Under the pieces are notes generated by a model. It saw only the letters and a list, made by a program, of their open reading frames with translations. It ran no database searches and was not told the DNA's origin. The translations under genes were made by a program, and so were the position numbers. Positions 38,240 through 46,327 of a stretch of DNA of 64,000 nucleotides are shown piece after piece (the stretch's first letter is position 1; every line of letters begins with the position of its first letter). Source of the stretch: Hwanghaeella grinnelliae (lineage in GTDB: Bacteria; Pseudomonadota; Alphaproteobacteria; UBA8366; Aestuariispiraceae); the NCBI RefSeq assembly GCF_004005845.1, contig NZ_SADE01000002.1, positions 558,421 through 622,420 of the forward strand. The letters are read 5' to 3'.

Positions 38240-39033
38240 CCCAACTCCGGAATACCAAGTGCATTACTTGTCTCAGAAGTAATTCTTGTCACTCGTTTCT
38301 CAAGGAAGGCTTCGAGTGCTTCTAGATGATCCTTGGGCAGCAATTCACCTACTCGACTATTTGCCATGGCGCCCGATGCTCTAAATCCTTTGAGCGATGC
38401 TTCAAAACTCGCGGCTTCAGACCTTCTAGTCTCTCTTTCGCCGGATGTAAGCATCGGTGTCATCCATTCAGATAGTCGGTTCGCAAATGTCTGGACTGGA
38501 TCGAGATCTCCTGGCTTCCATCGTGGTCCAGTAAAACTAAACCCATGATCAATGATCCAAACCTCGCCAGGATTTGCGAACAATAGATTACCACAATGTC
38601 TATCCACATTGGCCACCCATGAGTCGAACGCATAGAGCCAGCCCAGACCGACCCATTTCGAGATTTCCAAGAGAAGAGCCTTTTGTCTGTCGATGCTTGT
38701 TTCCTTCAGCTGGAACGTAACATTCGGGACTTTCACATCGACACTTACAAAAACTAGGTGCCCCCCAGCCTGCAGTTCTGGCGCTTTTGCAACTGTCAAC
38801 GCGCCATCTCGCACTAGCCCTAGGTAGCAGTCCGGGACTGGCAAACCTAACAGTTTGGCAAGTGAATGTGTAAGCAGCTCATTGCACAATTCGATCAAGG
38901 GAAGATCTTTGATGATCGCTTGTCGAACTGAACTGTCTTCAAGGAGAACCTGTCCGCGATATGTATCGCTCACATTTCCAATATTGAAACTGGTCGCTCC
39001 AAACAAAACCGTTGCGAGCTTGATTTCAGCCAT
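38236..39033 (-). CDS. HipA-like protein kinase
   Basis: A 265-aa protein with the catalytic elements of the compact HipA family: a candidate ATP-binding Lys near 42 (AIIKDLP), the helix IELCNELLTHSLAKLLGLPVP with Glu, the catalytic loop ANVDRHCGNLL (Asp at about 144, Asn at about 149) and the metal Asp in VWIIDHGFSF (about 162). The protein is much shorter than HipA of E. coli (440 aa), lacking the N-terminal subdomain that closes on substrate. The start ATG 39033 follows CTTGGGGTCGC. It is the first gene of a two-gene operon. Kinases of this kind phosphorylate tRNA synthetases or other host proteins. The role here is inferred. Confidence 0.78.
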   Translation of the reverse strand: MAEIKLATVLFGATSFNIGNVSDTYRGQVLLEDSSVRQAIIKDLPLIELCNELLTHSLAKLLGLPVPDCYLGLVRDGALTVAKAPELQAGGHLVFVSVDVKVPNVTFQLKETSIDRQKALLLEISKWVGLGWLYAFDSWVANVDRHCGNLLFANPGEVWIIDHGFSFTGPRWKPGDLDPVQTFANRLSEWMTPMLTSGERETRRSEAASFEASLKGFRASGAMANSRVGELLPKDHLEALEAFLEKRVTRITSETSNALGIPELG

Positions 39034-39185
39034 GCGACCCCAAGAAGCAGCGTGAATATTTTTTCCCTTTTAAGGCGTTTATGTAGGCAACTGGTCAGTG
39101 GTGCAACAGTCTTAAACAAAGTTTCAACTCAATTGGTCTTCGCCGTACTCATTAAAACCCGCATAAAGTGACGAACGAAGTACCC
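39034..39185. other. AT-rich intergenic flank of the kinase island
   Basis: This 152-bp gap is AT-rich like the island and lies between the kinase start and the CitE-like gene end. I see no direct repeats or integrase, so the island boundary cannot be placed exactly. Confidence 0.4.
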
Positions 39186-40085
39186 TTACTGATACCTATC
39201 CTCCAACACCTCCGCGATTGCCAACACCCGGTACATCGACCGCAGGACCGGTTTTTCCAGCAGCTTGTTGTCGACAACGACAAGGCCGGTATCGGCTTGT
39301 TCGAAGGCCGCGGTGGCGCGGCGTGCATAGGCGATCTGGTCTTCGCTGGGGCTGAATGTCTTTTCGATGATGGGCAGTTGTTTGGGGTGAATAGCACCCT
39401 TACCAGTCATGCCGATAGCGGCCGCGCGTTTCGCTTCCTCGGCCAGGCCGTCCATGTCGTTCAAGTCCAGATAGGGCACGTCGATCAGGTCGACGCCGGC
39501 GCCGGCGGCGGCGTGGACGCAACGCAATCGGGCATAGAGCAGGGCTTCCCAACTCGGTTCGACCCGCAGGTCGGCGGCCATGTCGACGCCGCCGAACAGC
39601 AGAGCGTCGATCCGGTTGCTGGCCTTGGCGATTTCATGCGCGGCTTCCAGTGCCTCATTCGTTTCGATGATGACCTGTAAACGCATCGCACTGCCGGCGC
39701 CGTCGAGCAGATCGTCGAGCAGGCGTATCTCATCCGGGCTTTTCACCTTGGGCACCATCAGGCCCGTCGGCGGCGACCATGTCTTGGTGATTGCCAGAAT
39801 GTCCGCCAATCCATCGGCGGTACGCAGTGAGTTGATCCGCACGAGGATTTCCGATCGACCGAAATCCAGATCGGCTACGAACATCCCGACCGTGGCATCC
39901 CGCGCACCCGCCTTATGGGCAGGGGAGATCGCGTCCTCAAGATCAATGCAGACGATGTCCGCACCCGTGGCAACCGCCTTCGGAAACTTGTTCAGATCCG
40001 ATCCCGGCACGAAAAGAAAGCTTCGTCGGGGACGGATGGCGTCCAGATTCATGGCGTGCTTGGTACCCGGCATATCGTCGGTCAT
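39186..40085 (-). CDS. HpcH/HpaI-family CoA ester lyase (CitE-like)
   Basis: A 299-aa TIM-barrel aldolase/lyase related to citrate lyase beta, malyl-CoA lyase and methylmalyl-CoA lyase. The N-terminal RSFLFVPGSDLNKFPKA and VCIDLEDAISPAHKA carry the metal Glu-Asp region, and the C-terminal GKGAIHPKQLPIIEKTFSPS is diagnostic. The start at ATG 40085 is supported by AGGGA upstream. No partner subunits of citrate lyase are nearby, so a stand-alone acyl-CoA lyase is likely. It lies downstream of a terminator. Confidence 0.87.
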   Translation of the reverse strand: MTDDMPGTKHAMNLDAIRPRRSFLFVPGSDLNKFPKAVATGADIVCIDLEDAISPAHKAGARDATVGMFVADLDFGRSEILVRINSLRTADGLADILAITKTWSPPTGLMVPKVKSPDEIRLLDDLLDGAGSAMRLQVIIETNEALEAAHEIAKASNRIDALLFGGVDMAADLRVEPSWEALLYARLRCVHAAAGAGVDLIDVPYLDLNDMDGLAEEAKRAAAIGMTGKGAIHPKQLPIIEKTFSPSEDQIAYARRATAAFEQADTGLVVVDNKLLEKPVLRSMYRVLAIAEVLEDRYQ

Positions 40086-40155
40086 CTATATTCCCTGTTT
40101 TTTGTAGAAGTGAACTTCAGTCCGGCAGGTGAGGAATCATACTGCGCGGCGGCGC

Positions 40156-40190
40156 CAAAAGAAAGACGGGGGCCTCAATGGAGACCCCCG
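40156..40190 (-). terminator. intrinsic terminator of the BCCT transporter gene
   Basis: On the minus strand, CGGGGG-T-CTC-CATT-GAG-G-CCCCCG (40167-40190) forms a stem with one mismatch and a 4-base loop. It is followed by TCTTTCTTTT (40157-40166), 28 bases after the BCCT stop. A strong Rho-independent signal. Confidence 0.8.
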
Positions 40191-40217
40191 CCAATCCGAT
40201 CCGGTTTTTGGATGCTG

Positions 40218-41861
40218 CTAGAGCTTCCGTTCGGCTTGTAGGCCGCGCCAGATCGCCCAGCACATCAGCAACAGGATTACCGTGAACGGCAATCCGGTCG
40301 AAATCACCATCGCCTGCAAGGCGCCCAATCCGCCGCCAAGCAAGAGCACGATGGCGACCGCGCCCTCGAACACACACCAGAAGACACGCTGCGGAACCGG
40401 GGCATCGACCTTGCCGCCCGCCGTGATCGTGTCGATCACAAGGCTGCCGGAATCCGACGAGGTGACGAAGAAGACGATGACCAGCACGATTGCGATAACG
40501 GATGTGATGGACGCCATCGGCAAACCTTCCAGCATCGCGAAGAGCGACATCGGCGGATTGTAGCTGTCGATGACCTGTGCCTTCACGGCGCTGTTCGCAG
40601 GATCACTAAACACCTGTTCGATGGCCGCGCCGCCGAAGACCGCCATCCACAGGATGCAGACCAGCGACGGGATGAGCAGAACGCAAACGACGAATTCACG
40701 CACCGTGCGGCCACGGCTGACACGCGCGATGAACATGCCGACGAACGGTGACCAGGAAATCCACCACGCCCAATAGAACGAGGTCCAGCCTTGCATGTAA
40801 CCGGTATCTTCACGCCCGACCGGGTTTGAAAGCGGAATGACGTCCTTGGCATAACCGATCAGCCCGTTGACGAAGTCGGACAGGATGTTCGTGGCGCCGG
40901 CGGCGAACAACACGAAGATCAGCAAGGCAGCCGCGATGACCATGTTGATTTCCGACAGCACCTTGACCCCGCCGTCGAGGCCGCGGATGACCGAGACCAA
41001 CGCGATTGCGGTGATGCCGGTAATGAGCAGAACCTGTACGGTGGTGTTCACCGGAACACCGAAAACGTGGTCGAGCCCGGCATTGGCCTGCTGCGCGCCA
41101 AAGCCCAATGAGGTCGCCAGACCGAACAACGTGGCGAAGACCGCCAGGATATCGATGATGTGACCCGGCCAACCCCAGACGCGTTCTCCCAGAAGTGGGT
41201 AAAAAGCGGAACGGATCGTCAGCGGCAGGCCCTTGTTGTAGGAGAAGAGCGCAAGCGCCAATGCCACGACCGCATAGATCGCCCAGGGATGAAGACCCCA
41301 GTGGTAGATCGTCGCGGCAAGGCCCATTTGGCGGGCCGCTTCGACATTTTCAGGGATGATCGAGCCGTCTTCCGCGAAAGGCGAGGGTACGCCCAACGGT
41401 TCCGAAATCGCCATGTGATAGACCGGTTCCAACACGCCGAAGAACATCAGGCCGATGCCCATACCGGCGGCGAACAACATGGCGAACCAACCGACATAAG
41501 TATAGTCGGGCGTGGCATCCGAGCCGCCCAGCCGGACATTCCCGACGGGAAGCACGATCAACGCCAGGCAGAACAAGACGAAGATGTTTGCCGACCCGAG
41601 GAAGAACCAGTCAAACGTACTGGTCAGATACGGCCGCAAATGGCCGAAGAAATCATTGGCCTGTTCCGGCAACGCCAAGGCGTAGAAAACAAAGGCGATG
41701 ATCGTCAGCCCTGAAATTGCAAAGACCGGGTTGTGAATATCAAGGCCGAAGGGCCCGATTTGGGTTTCGATATTGTCCTGACCGATTTCGTAATCGGTAT
41801 CGATGATATCCGAAGGGCCTTCCGGCTCCGGTATACCTTGGTTGTTACTTGCGTCGCTCAT
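40218..41861 (-). CDS. BCCT-family betaine/choline/carnitine transporter
   Basis: A 547-aa carrier with 12 predicted helices. The family signature is around WGLHPWAIYAVVALALALFSYNKGLPLTIRSAFYPLLG, with the Trp-rich substrate region in YMQGWTSFYWAWWISWSPFVGMFIARVSRGRTVREF. A polar N-terminal tail (about 40 residues) ends in an osmosensing-like acidic segment. It imports a quaternary-ammonium osmolyte. A universal stress protein gene lies upstream on the same strand, a pairing known from TeaD with ectoine carriers. Confidence 0.92.
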   Translation of the reverse strand: MSDASNNQGIPEPEGPSDIIDTDYEIGQDNIETQIGPFGLDIHNPVFAISGLTIIAFVFYALALPEQANDFFGHLRPYLTSTFDWFFLGSANIFVLFCLALIVLPVGNVRLGGSDATPDYTYVGWFAMLFAAGMGIGLMFFGVLEPVYHMAISEPLGVPSPFAEDGSIIPENVEAARQMGLAATIYHWGLHPWAIYAVVALALALFSYNKGLPLTIRSAFYPLLGERVWGWPGHIIDILAVFATLFGLATSLGFGAQQANAGLDHVFGVPVNTTVQVLLITGITAIALVSVIRGLDGGVKVLSEINMVIAAALLIFVLFAAGATNILSDFVNGLIGYAKDVIPLSNPVGREDTGYMQGWTSFYWAWWISWSPFVGMFIARVSRGRTVREFVVCVLLIPSLVCILWMAVFGGAAIEQVFSDPANSAVKAQVIDSYNPPMSLFAMLEGLPMASITSVIAIVLVIVFFVTSSDSGSLVIDTITAGGKVDAPVPQRVFWCVFEGAVAIVLLLGGGLGALQAMVISTGLPFTVILLLMCWAIWRGLQAERKL

Positions 41862-41944
41862 ATCGCGCGCCTCCTTGTTTTTCCCTACCGCGTGCTGTTG
41901 TCGGTATTTTTAGGTTGCCTGACCGTGTGTGTCCGGGCGCGCCG

Positions 41945-42358
41945 TCAACGCACGACCATCACCGTGACATCCGAATGGGAAGCAATCGTTCCCCCGTTCG
42001 ACGGCCAGACATAGTCGGTAACATTGGGAATGTGGCTTGCCATGACGACAAGATCGGCACCCGTTTCCGACACCGCTTTCATCAGCGTGGGATCCAGATC
42101 GATGGCCGGGTCGTGGCTTGTATAGGCGCGGGATTCCGCGTCCACGCCATGCGCTTTGCCTTTTTCAGCAGCGAACGCTTCCAATTTTTCCGCATACTCC
42201 TTAGGCGTATGCGCGATCGACGACGGCGTCGACGCGGTAACGCCGACATAAACCAAAGTCGACCCGTAATGGGCCGCCAGGTCGCCGGCCACGTCCAGCG
42301 CCTTTTCGAGCTTGTCCGCATGGGTCAAGTCAATCGGCACCATGATCCGTTTGAACAT
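41945..42358 (-). CDS. universal stress protein (UspA family)
   Basis: A 137-aa protein of the UspA fold: FKRIMVPIDLTHADKLEKALDVAGDLAAHYG at the N terminus, LVYVGVTA, and a C-terminal ADLVVMASHIPNVTDYVWPSNGGTIASHSDVTVMVVR. The classical ATP-binding G-x2-G-x9-G-(S/T) is degenerate, with HIPNVTDYVWPSNGGT in its place, so nucleotide binding may be weak. It precedes the BCCT gene in the same direction and could regulate it. Confidence 0.85.
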   Translation of the reverse strand: MFKRIMVPIDLTHADKLEKALDVAGDLAAHYGSTLVYVGVTASTPSSIAHTPKEYAEKLEAFAAEKGKAHGVDAESRAYTSHDPAIDLDPTLMKAVSETGADLVVMASHIPNVTDYVWPSNGGTIASHSDVTVMVVR

Positions 42359-42684
42359 ATTCTCCCTCCTTCCGCACGCTGGCAGCTATTCAGCCGGTGC
42401 GCGCTGTTACACGAGCAGGACATGAAAGTTTCAGCCACGACGCATCAATGCGCCGTACTGGCCATCCGCCCCGCCGCGGACCCGCACGGGCCGATCGAGC
42501 AGCCCGCACTTGATTAGGGTAGCCTGATAATACGGGGTTACCTGAGGCCGCCCGACATTTCATTGCCGGAAAACGACACATCAGGCCGAATCAGGCCACC
42601 GTTTCTGTGCTTTACCCAACATAGTGGGCCAGCTTTGTCCAGGGCAGCACCGATCAGGATCCACCCTAAACCTGTGAAAGCCAG
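42359..42684. other. intergenic region without recognisable gene
   Basis: This 326-bp region lies between the universal stress protein gene start and the smr gene end, both on the minus strand. I see no coding frame with family character, no hairpin-T-run and no RNA gene. Promoter elements for the stress-protein gene should lie near 42360-42450. Confidence 0.45.
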
Positions 42685-43257
42685 TCAGCGTTGGCGGCGC
42701 AGAAGGACATAAAGCGCGCCGGTTCCGCCGTCTTTCTGCTGCGCGAATTCAATGGAAAGCACCATGGGGCGCAATGCCGATTCGTTCAGCCAGCGCGGCA
42801 CCGCGGACTGCAAAATACCTTTTCCCTTGCCGGTCACGATCAACACACACCGCTTTCCCTGCGCATAGGATGCATCGATGAAAGCGTGCAGGGCGCGGTG
42901 GCCGCTGTCCTGAGTATGGCCGTGCAAATCGAGTTTTCCTTCGATCGGCAGCTTGCCACGGCGCAGGCGATCGTTCGTCCGTCTGTCGATCCCGGGCGCG
43001 GAACCGACCTGCAACGGCGGCGCTTTGACCGCTGCGGATGGCGGCGGCGGGGTCGGCAAGGCGATATGGGAGTGGCGCTTGGCCCGCCCGGATTTGGGCG
43101 GGGTTTTCTCAGCCGCGACCTGGTCGGCCGCCTTATCGATTTTGGCCATTTTTTCGTGGAAGGCATTTCGCGACTTCAAGGGTTTCACGCCTTCGGCCAC
43201 GCGCAGCCACAGATCGAAATCGTCCGGCTTACCGTCCTTTTTTCCCTTGCCGGACAT
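42685..43257 (-). CDS. Smr-domain protein
   Basis: A 190-aa protein with a disordered K/P-rich N terminus (about 1-95) and a C-terminal Smr domain: the LDLHGHT motif near 115, then a central TGKGKG loop (IVTGKGKGILQSAVPRWL) and a terminal GGTGALYVLLRRQR. Smr domains nick DNA or RNA, as in MutS2. The start at ATG 43257 gives SGKGKKDG; the frame is open to 43275. In many alphaproteobacteria this gene sits next to mltA; here the lut operon separates them. Confidence 0.85.
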   Translation of the reverse strand: MSGKGKKDGKPDDFDLWLRVAEGVKPLKSRNAFHEKMAKIDKAADQVAAEKTPPKSGRAKRHSHIALPTPPPPSAAVKAPPLQVGSAPGIDRRTNDRLRRGKLPIEGKLDLHGHTQDSGHRALHAFIDASYAQGKRCVLIVTGKGKGILQSAVPRWLNESALRPMVLSIEFAQQKDGGTGALYVLLRRQR

Positions 43258-43298
43258 TCGCCGCTCCCCATCCACCCACTTCAGGGGTCATGCCTTTA

Positions 43299-43973
43299 TC
43301 AGGCGTCGTCCACCAGCAGGATGTGCAAACGGCGCGGGCCATGTGCACCGAGATAGATGGTCTGTTCGATATCACCGGTGCGGGAGGGGCCTGTGATGAA
43401 ATTGACCGCGCGCGACAGCGCGCCCTTCGCGCGGACCATATCCCAGCCATCCTCGTAGGTGCCTTCGATTTCCGACCGCTTTACCATCACCACATGGGTT
43501 TCCGGCAGAAAGTTGAGGGAGGTCGGGCTTTCTTTCCCGGATGCGAGGATAAGCGTGCCGGTTTCCGCGACACCGCCGACGGCGCGGCTGAGGCCGACTT
43601 CGTCCTTGCCATCACTGGCGCCTTTGGTGATCTCCAGTGCCGGGCGCTTGTCCCAGGGTACGGCGTTCAAATCCGGATTGTCGGACATGCGGAAGGCGGC
43701 GGGCAGATTTTCGTTCGCCAGATACGTCGCAAGCGCGTCGGGAATATCGTCGATGGACGCGATCCGCGCGACGGTGGCGTTCACCTTTTCAGCCCGTTGG
43801 ACGAATAGATCGACCAGACCGGCTGCATCCTTGTCGACGCGCGACGGGCGGATGCCGCGCTCATGCGCGATGGTGCGTTTCTCCAACACCTCGGGCGTTT
43901 CCCGCAAAGGGCCAGCCGCCTGGGTCAGGTTGGACCGGATCCGGCCCAGGATTTGTTCGCGTGATCCACTCAT
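43299..43973 (-). CDS. lutC: LutC/YkgG-type lactate utilisation protein
   Basis: A 224-aa LUD-domain protein, the third subunit of the LutABC L-lactate oxidase complex. It has the motif AVGGVAETGTLILASGKESPTSLNFLPETHVVMVKRSEI, the LUD core, and ITGPSRTGDIEQTIYLGAHGPRRLHILLVDD at the C terminus. The start at ATG 43973 overlaps the lutB stop as ATGA. It is the last gene of the operon. Confidence 0.92.
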   Translation of the reverse strand: MSGSREQILGRIRSNLTQAAGPLRETPEVLEKRTIAHERGIRPSRVDKDAAGLVDLFVQRAEKVNATVARIASIDDIPDALATYLANENLPAAFRMSDNPDLNAVPWDKRPALEITKGASDGKDEVGLSRAVGGVAETGTLILASGKESPTSLNFLPETHVVMVKRSEIEGTYEDGWDMVRAKGALSRAVNFITGPSRTGDIEQTIYLGAHGPRRLHILLVDDA

Positions 43974-45403
43974 CGGCTGGGCCTCCGCCGGCCACCTCGG
44001 GCTGACCATTGATCCTGGAAGGTGGGGCCGGTCGGAATCGGCATGTCGCGATGGTCCGTCCAACCGCCGGCCAATGGCAGGCTGTCGGCGCGGCCGCGTT
44101 TACCGCCCATGACCCGCAAGGCGAAGGACCCCAGGCGCGATGCCATGCGATACAGCGACGGTCGCCGCGCGAAGAAGCCCCAGATGTCCAGCCCCGCGCG
44201 AACCGACGGTGGGGACAACCCGTTTTCATATTCCTTGACCCGATAGTGACGCATCATCTTGGGCAGGGGGATCCGCATCGGACAAACCGACTCGCAACGC
44301 CCGCAGAAGGTCGATGCATTCGGCAGATGGCCCGCTTCCTCAACGCCCAGGAAGGTTGGCGTCAGCACCGACCCGATCGGGCCCGGATAGACCCAGCCGT
44401 AACTATGCCCGCCGACCGCGTGATAGACCGGACAATGGTTCATGCAGGCGCCGCAGCGGATGCAGCGCAGCGCATCCTGAAACTCCCCGCCCAGCAATTC
44501 GGAGCGGCCGTTGTCCAAAATGACGACGTGATATTGTTCCGGCCCGTCCAGATCTTCCGGCCGACGCGGTCCGGTCGAGAAGGTGGTGTAGGACGAAAAG
44601 TCCTGACCCGTCGCAGACCGCGCCAGAACACGCAGGATGGAGGAGGCGTCCTCCAAGGTGGGCACGACCTTTTCGATGGAAGCGATGACGATATGGACCT
44701 TGGCCAGGGTCTGCGTCAGGTCGCCATTTCCTTCATTGGTGACGATGACGCTGGATCCGGTCTCGGCGATCAGGAAATTGGCGCCGGTGATGCCGACTTC
44801 CGCTTCCATGTATTTTTGACGCAAGACCTGGCGCGCTTCGTTCAACAGATCCGACGGTTCGGTCAGGCGGCGTTCATCGGCCAGATGCTTATGTTCTTCC
44901 CGGAACGCGTCTTCCACTTCCGACCGCAGCACATGGACAGCCGGCGCGATGATGTGGCTGGGCGGTTCCTTGCGCAATTGGACGATATATTCGCCGAGGT
45001 CGGTTTCGACCACATTCAGTCCCGCCGCCTCGATCGCATCGTTGAGCGCGATTTCTTCCGAAATCATGCTCTTGCCCTTGGTGACGTTTTTCGCGTCGAC
45101 GCTTTCGCAGATATCCAGGATTATCTTCCTGGCTTCAGCCGCGGTCGCCGCCCAATGGACATGGCCGCCTGCCTCTGTCGCCTTCTGCTCATAGCGCTCC
45201 AGATAGAAATCCAGGTTCGCCAGCGTGTGGTTCTTCAAATCGCGGGCCTGATCGCGCAGCTCTTCGAATTCCGGCATATCGTCCACCGCCGTCTGGCGAC
45301 GTTCGATGAAACCGACCTTCATCTGCGACAAGGCAGATTGCAGGTTTTTGTTCTTCAGCGCGTGTGAGGCGTTTGCCTTGAAATTATGGGAATGCGGCTG
45401 CAT
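43970..45403 (-). CDS. lutB: LutB iron-sulfur subunit (LldF)
   Basis: A 477-aa iron-sulfur protein of lactate oxidation. An N-terminal LUD domain (about 70-300, EVGITGANFLIAETGSSVIVTNEGNGDL) is followed by two 4Fe-4S motifs: CIRCGACMNHCP and CGRCESVCPMRIP. The start at ATG 45403 forms TGATG with the lutA stop. Electrons probably pass from lactate through LutA and LutB into the quinone pool. A full-length plus-strand frame over this gene is a codon-bias shadow. Confidence 0.95.
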   Translation of the reverse strand: MQPHSHNFKANASHALKNKNLQSALSQMKVGFIERRQTAVDDMPEFEELRDQARDLKNHTLANLDFYLERYEQKATEAGGHVHWAATAAEARKIILDICESVDAKNVTKGKSMISEEIALNDAIEAAGLNVVETDLGEYIVQLRKEPPSHIIAPAVHVLRSEVEDAFREEHKHLADERRLTEPSDLLNEARQVLRQKYMEAEVGITGANFLIAETGSSVIVTNEGNGDLTQTLAKVHIVIASIEKVVPTLEDASSILRVLARSATGQDFSSYTTFSTGPRRPEDLDGPEQYHVVILDNGRSELLGGEFQDALRCIRCGACMNHCPVYHAVGGHSYGWVYPGPIGSVLTPTFLGVEEAGHLPNASTFCGRCESVCPMRIPLPKMMRHYRVKEYENGLSPPSVRAGLDIWGFFARRPSLYRMASRLGSFALRVMGGKRGRADSLPLAGGWTDHRDMPIPTGPTFQDQWSARGGRRRPSR

Positions 45404-46203
45404 CAGTCGTGCCCCCCAGCGTTGGGTGAGGGCGCTTCGCCGATGCCGGGTTCACTTCCCATACCGGCCAGCACTTCCGCCACGTGGCGAACCTGAACCG
45501 GTTTGCCTTCCCGTTGCAGCTTGCCGGCCATGTTCATCAGGCAGCCAAGATCGCCGGCCAATAGGGTATCCGCCCCGGTGGCTTCGATATCCGCTGTCTT
45601 TTCGCTGACCATCTTGTTGGAGATTTCGGGATATTTGACGCAGAAAGTCCCGCCGAAGCCGCAACAGACCTCCGCGCCCGGCAATTCCTTAAGCGTCAAT
45701 CCGTCGACGCTGCCCAGCAGGGTGCGGGGCTGGGCCTTGACCTTCAATTCCCGCAGGCCTGAACAGCTATCGTGATAGGTCACCGTGCCGTCGTATTTCG
45801 CATCGACCTTGGTGATGCCAAGCACGTCGACCAGGAATGACATCAGTTCATGTGTCTTCCCGGCGATCGCTTCCGCCTTCGGGCCAAGGGCAGGGTCGTC
45901 TGCAAAAAGGCGCGGATAATGCTCTTTGATCATCCCGGCACAGGAGCCTGACGGCGCCACCACATAATCCACGTCTTCGAAGGCGCGAAGCACTGTTTCG
46001 GCAACCGCCATGGTGCCTTTGTTGTCGCCGGAATTATAGGCCGGTTGCCCGCAACAGGTTTGCCCGGCGGGAACGCAGACTTCGCAGCCGGCATCTTCCA
46101 GCAATTTCGCCGCGGCAAAGCCGACTTGCGGGCGCATCATATCGACGAGACAGGTAACGAACAGTCCCACCGTCGGGGCCCGGTCGCTCACGGGTTTGGT
46201 CAC
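45403..46203 (-). CDS. lutA: LutA/YkgE-type iron-sulfur heterodisulfide reductase-like subunit
   Basis: A 266-aa protein with two CCG-type cysteine-rich motifs: GQTCCGQPAYNSGD and EVCCGFGGTFC. These bind an unusual iron-sulfur centre as in glycolate oxidase GlcF and HdrB. It opens GLFVTCLVDMMRPQVGFAAAKLLEDAG. It is the first gene of lutABC. The start is GTG 46203 behind GAGG. A perfect inverted repeat 16 bases upstream probably controls the operon. Confidence 0.94.
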   Translation of the reverse strand: MTKPVSDRAPTVGLFVTCLVDMMRPQVGFAAAKLLEDAGCEVCVPAGQTCCGQPAYNSGDNKGTMAVAETVLRAFEDVDYVVAPSGSCAGMIKEHYPRLFADDPALGPKAEAIAGKTHELMSFLVDVLGITKVDAKYDGTVTYHDSCSGLRELKVKAQPRTLLGSVDGLTLKELPGAEVCCGFGGTFCVKYPEISNKMVSEKTADIEATGADTLLAGDLGCLMNMAGKLQREGKPVQVRHVAEVLAGMGSEPGIGEAPSPNAGGHD

Positions 46204-46218
46204 GGCATCACCTCGCGG

Positions 46219-46241
46219 AATTGGTCATACCAATTTGGTAT
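46219..46241 (-). promoter_or_regulatory. LldR/FadR-type operator in front of lutABC
   Basis: AATTGGT-CAT-ACCAATT at 46219-46235 is a perfect 7-bp inverted repeat with a 3-base spacer. It fits the TNGT-N3-ACNA pattern bound by FadR-subfamily GntR repressors such as LldR of lactate operons. A second, overlapping palindrome ATACCAA-T-TTGGTAT (46227-46241) shares its right half. The site ends 16 bases before the lutA start, where a repressor would block transcription. No GntR gene occurs in this window. Confidence 0.6.
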
Positions 46242-46327
46242 CCTGCTGAAAGCCAAGAATCAACGCGGATAACCTAGACCAGCTCAAGCGGTTGGAACAT
46301 ATCCCCTGTCACGATTGGACGGGAAAT

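Noticed and set aside
44009-45367. A 452-codon plus-strand frame opposite lutB
   Set aside because: Codon-bias shadow; the minus-strand product has complete iron-sulfur motifs.
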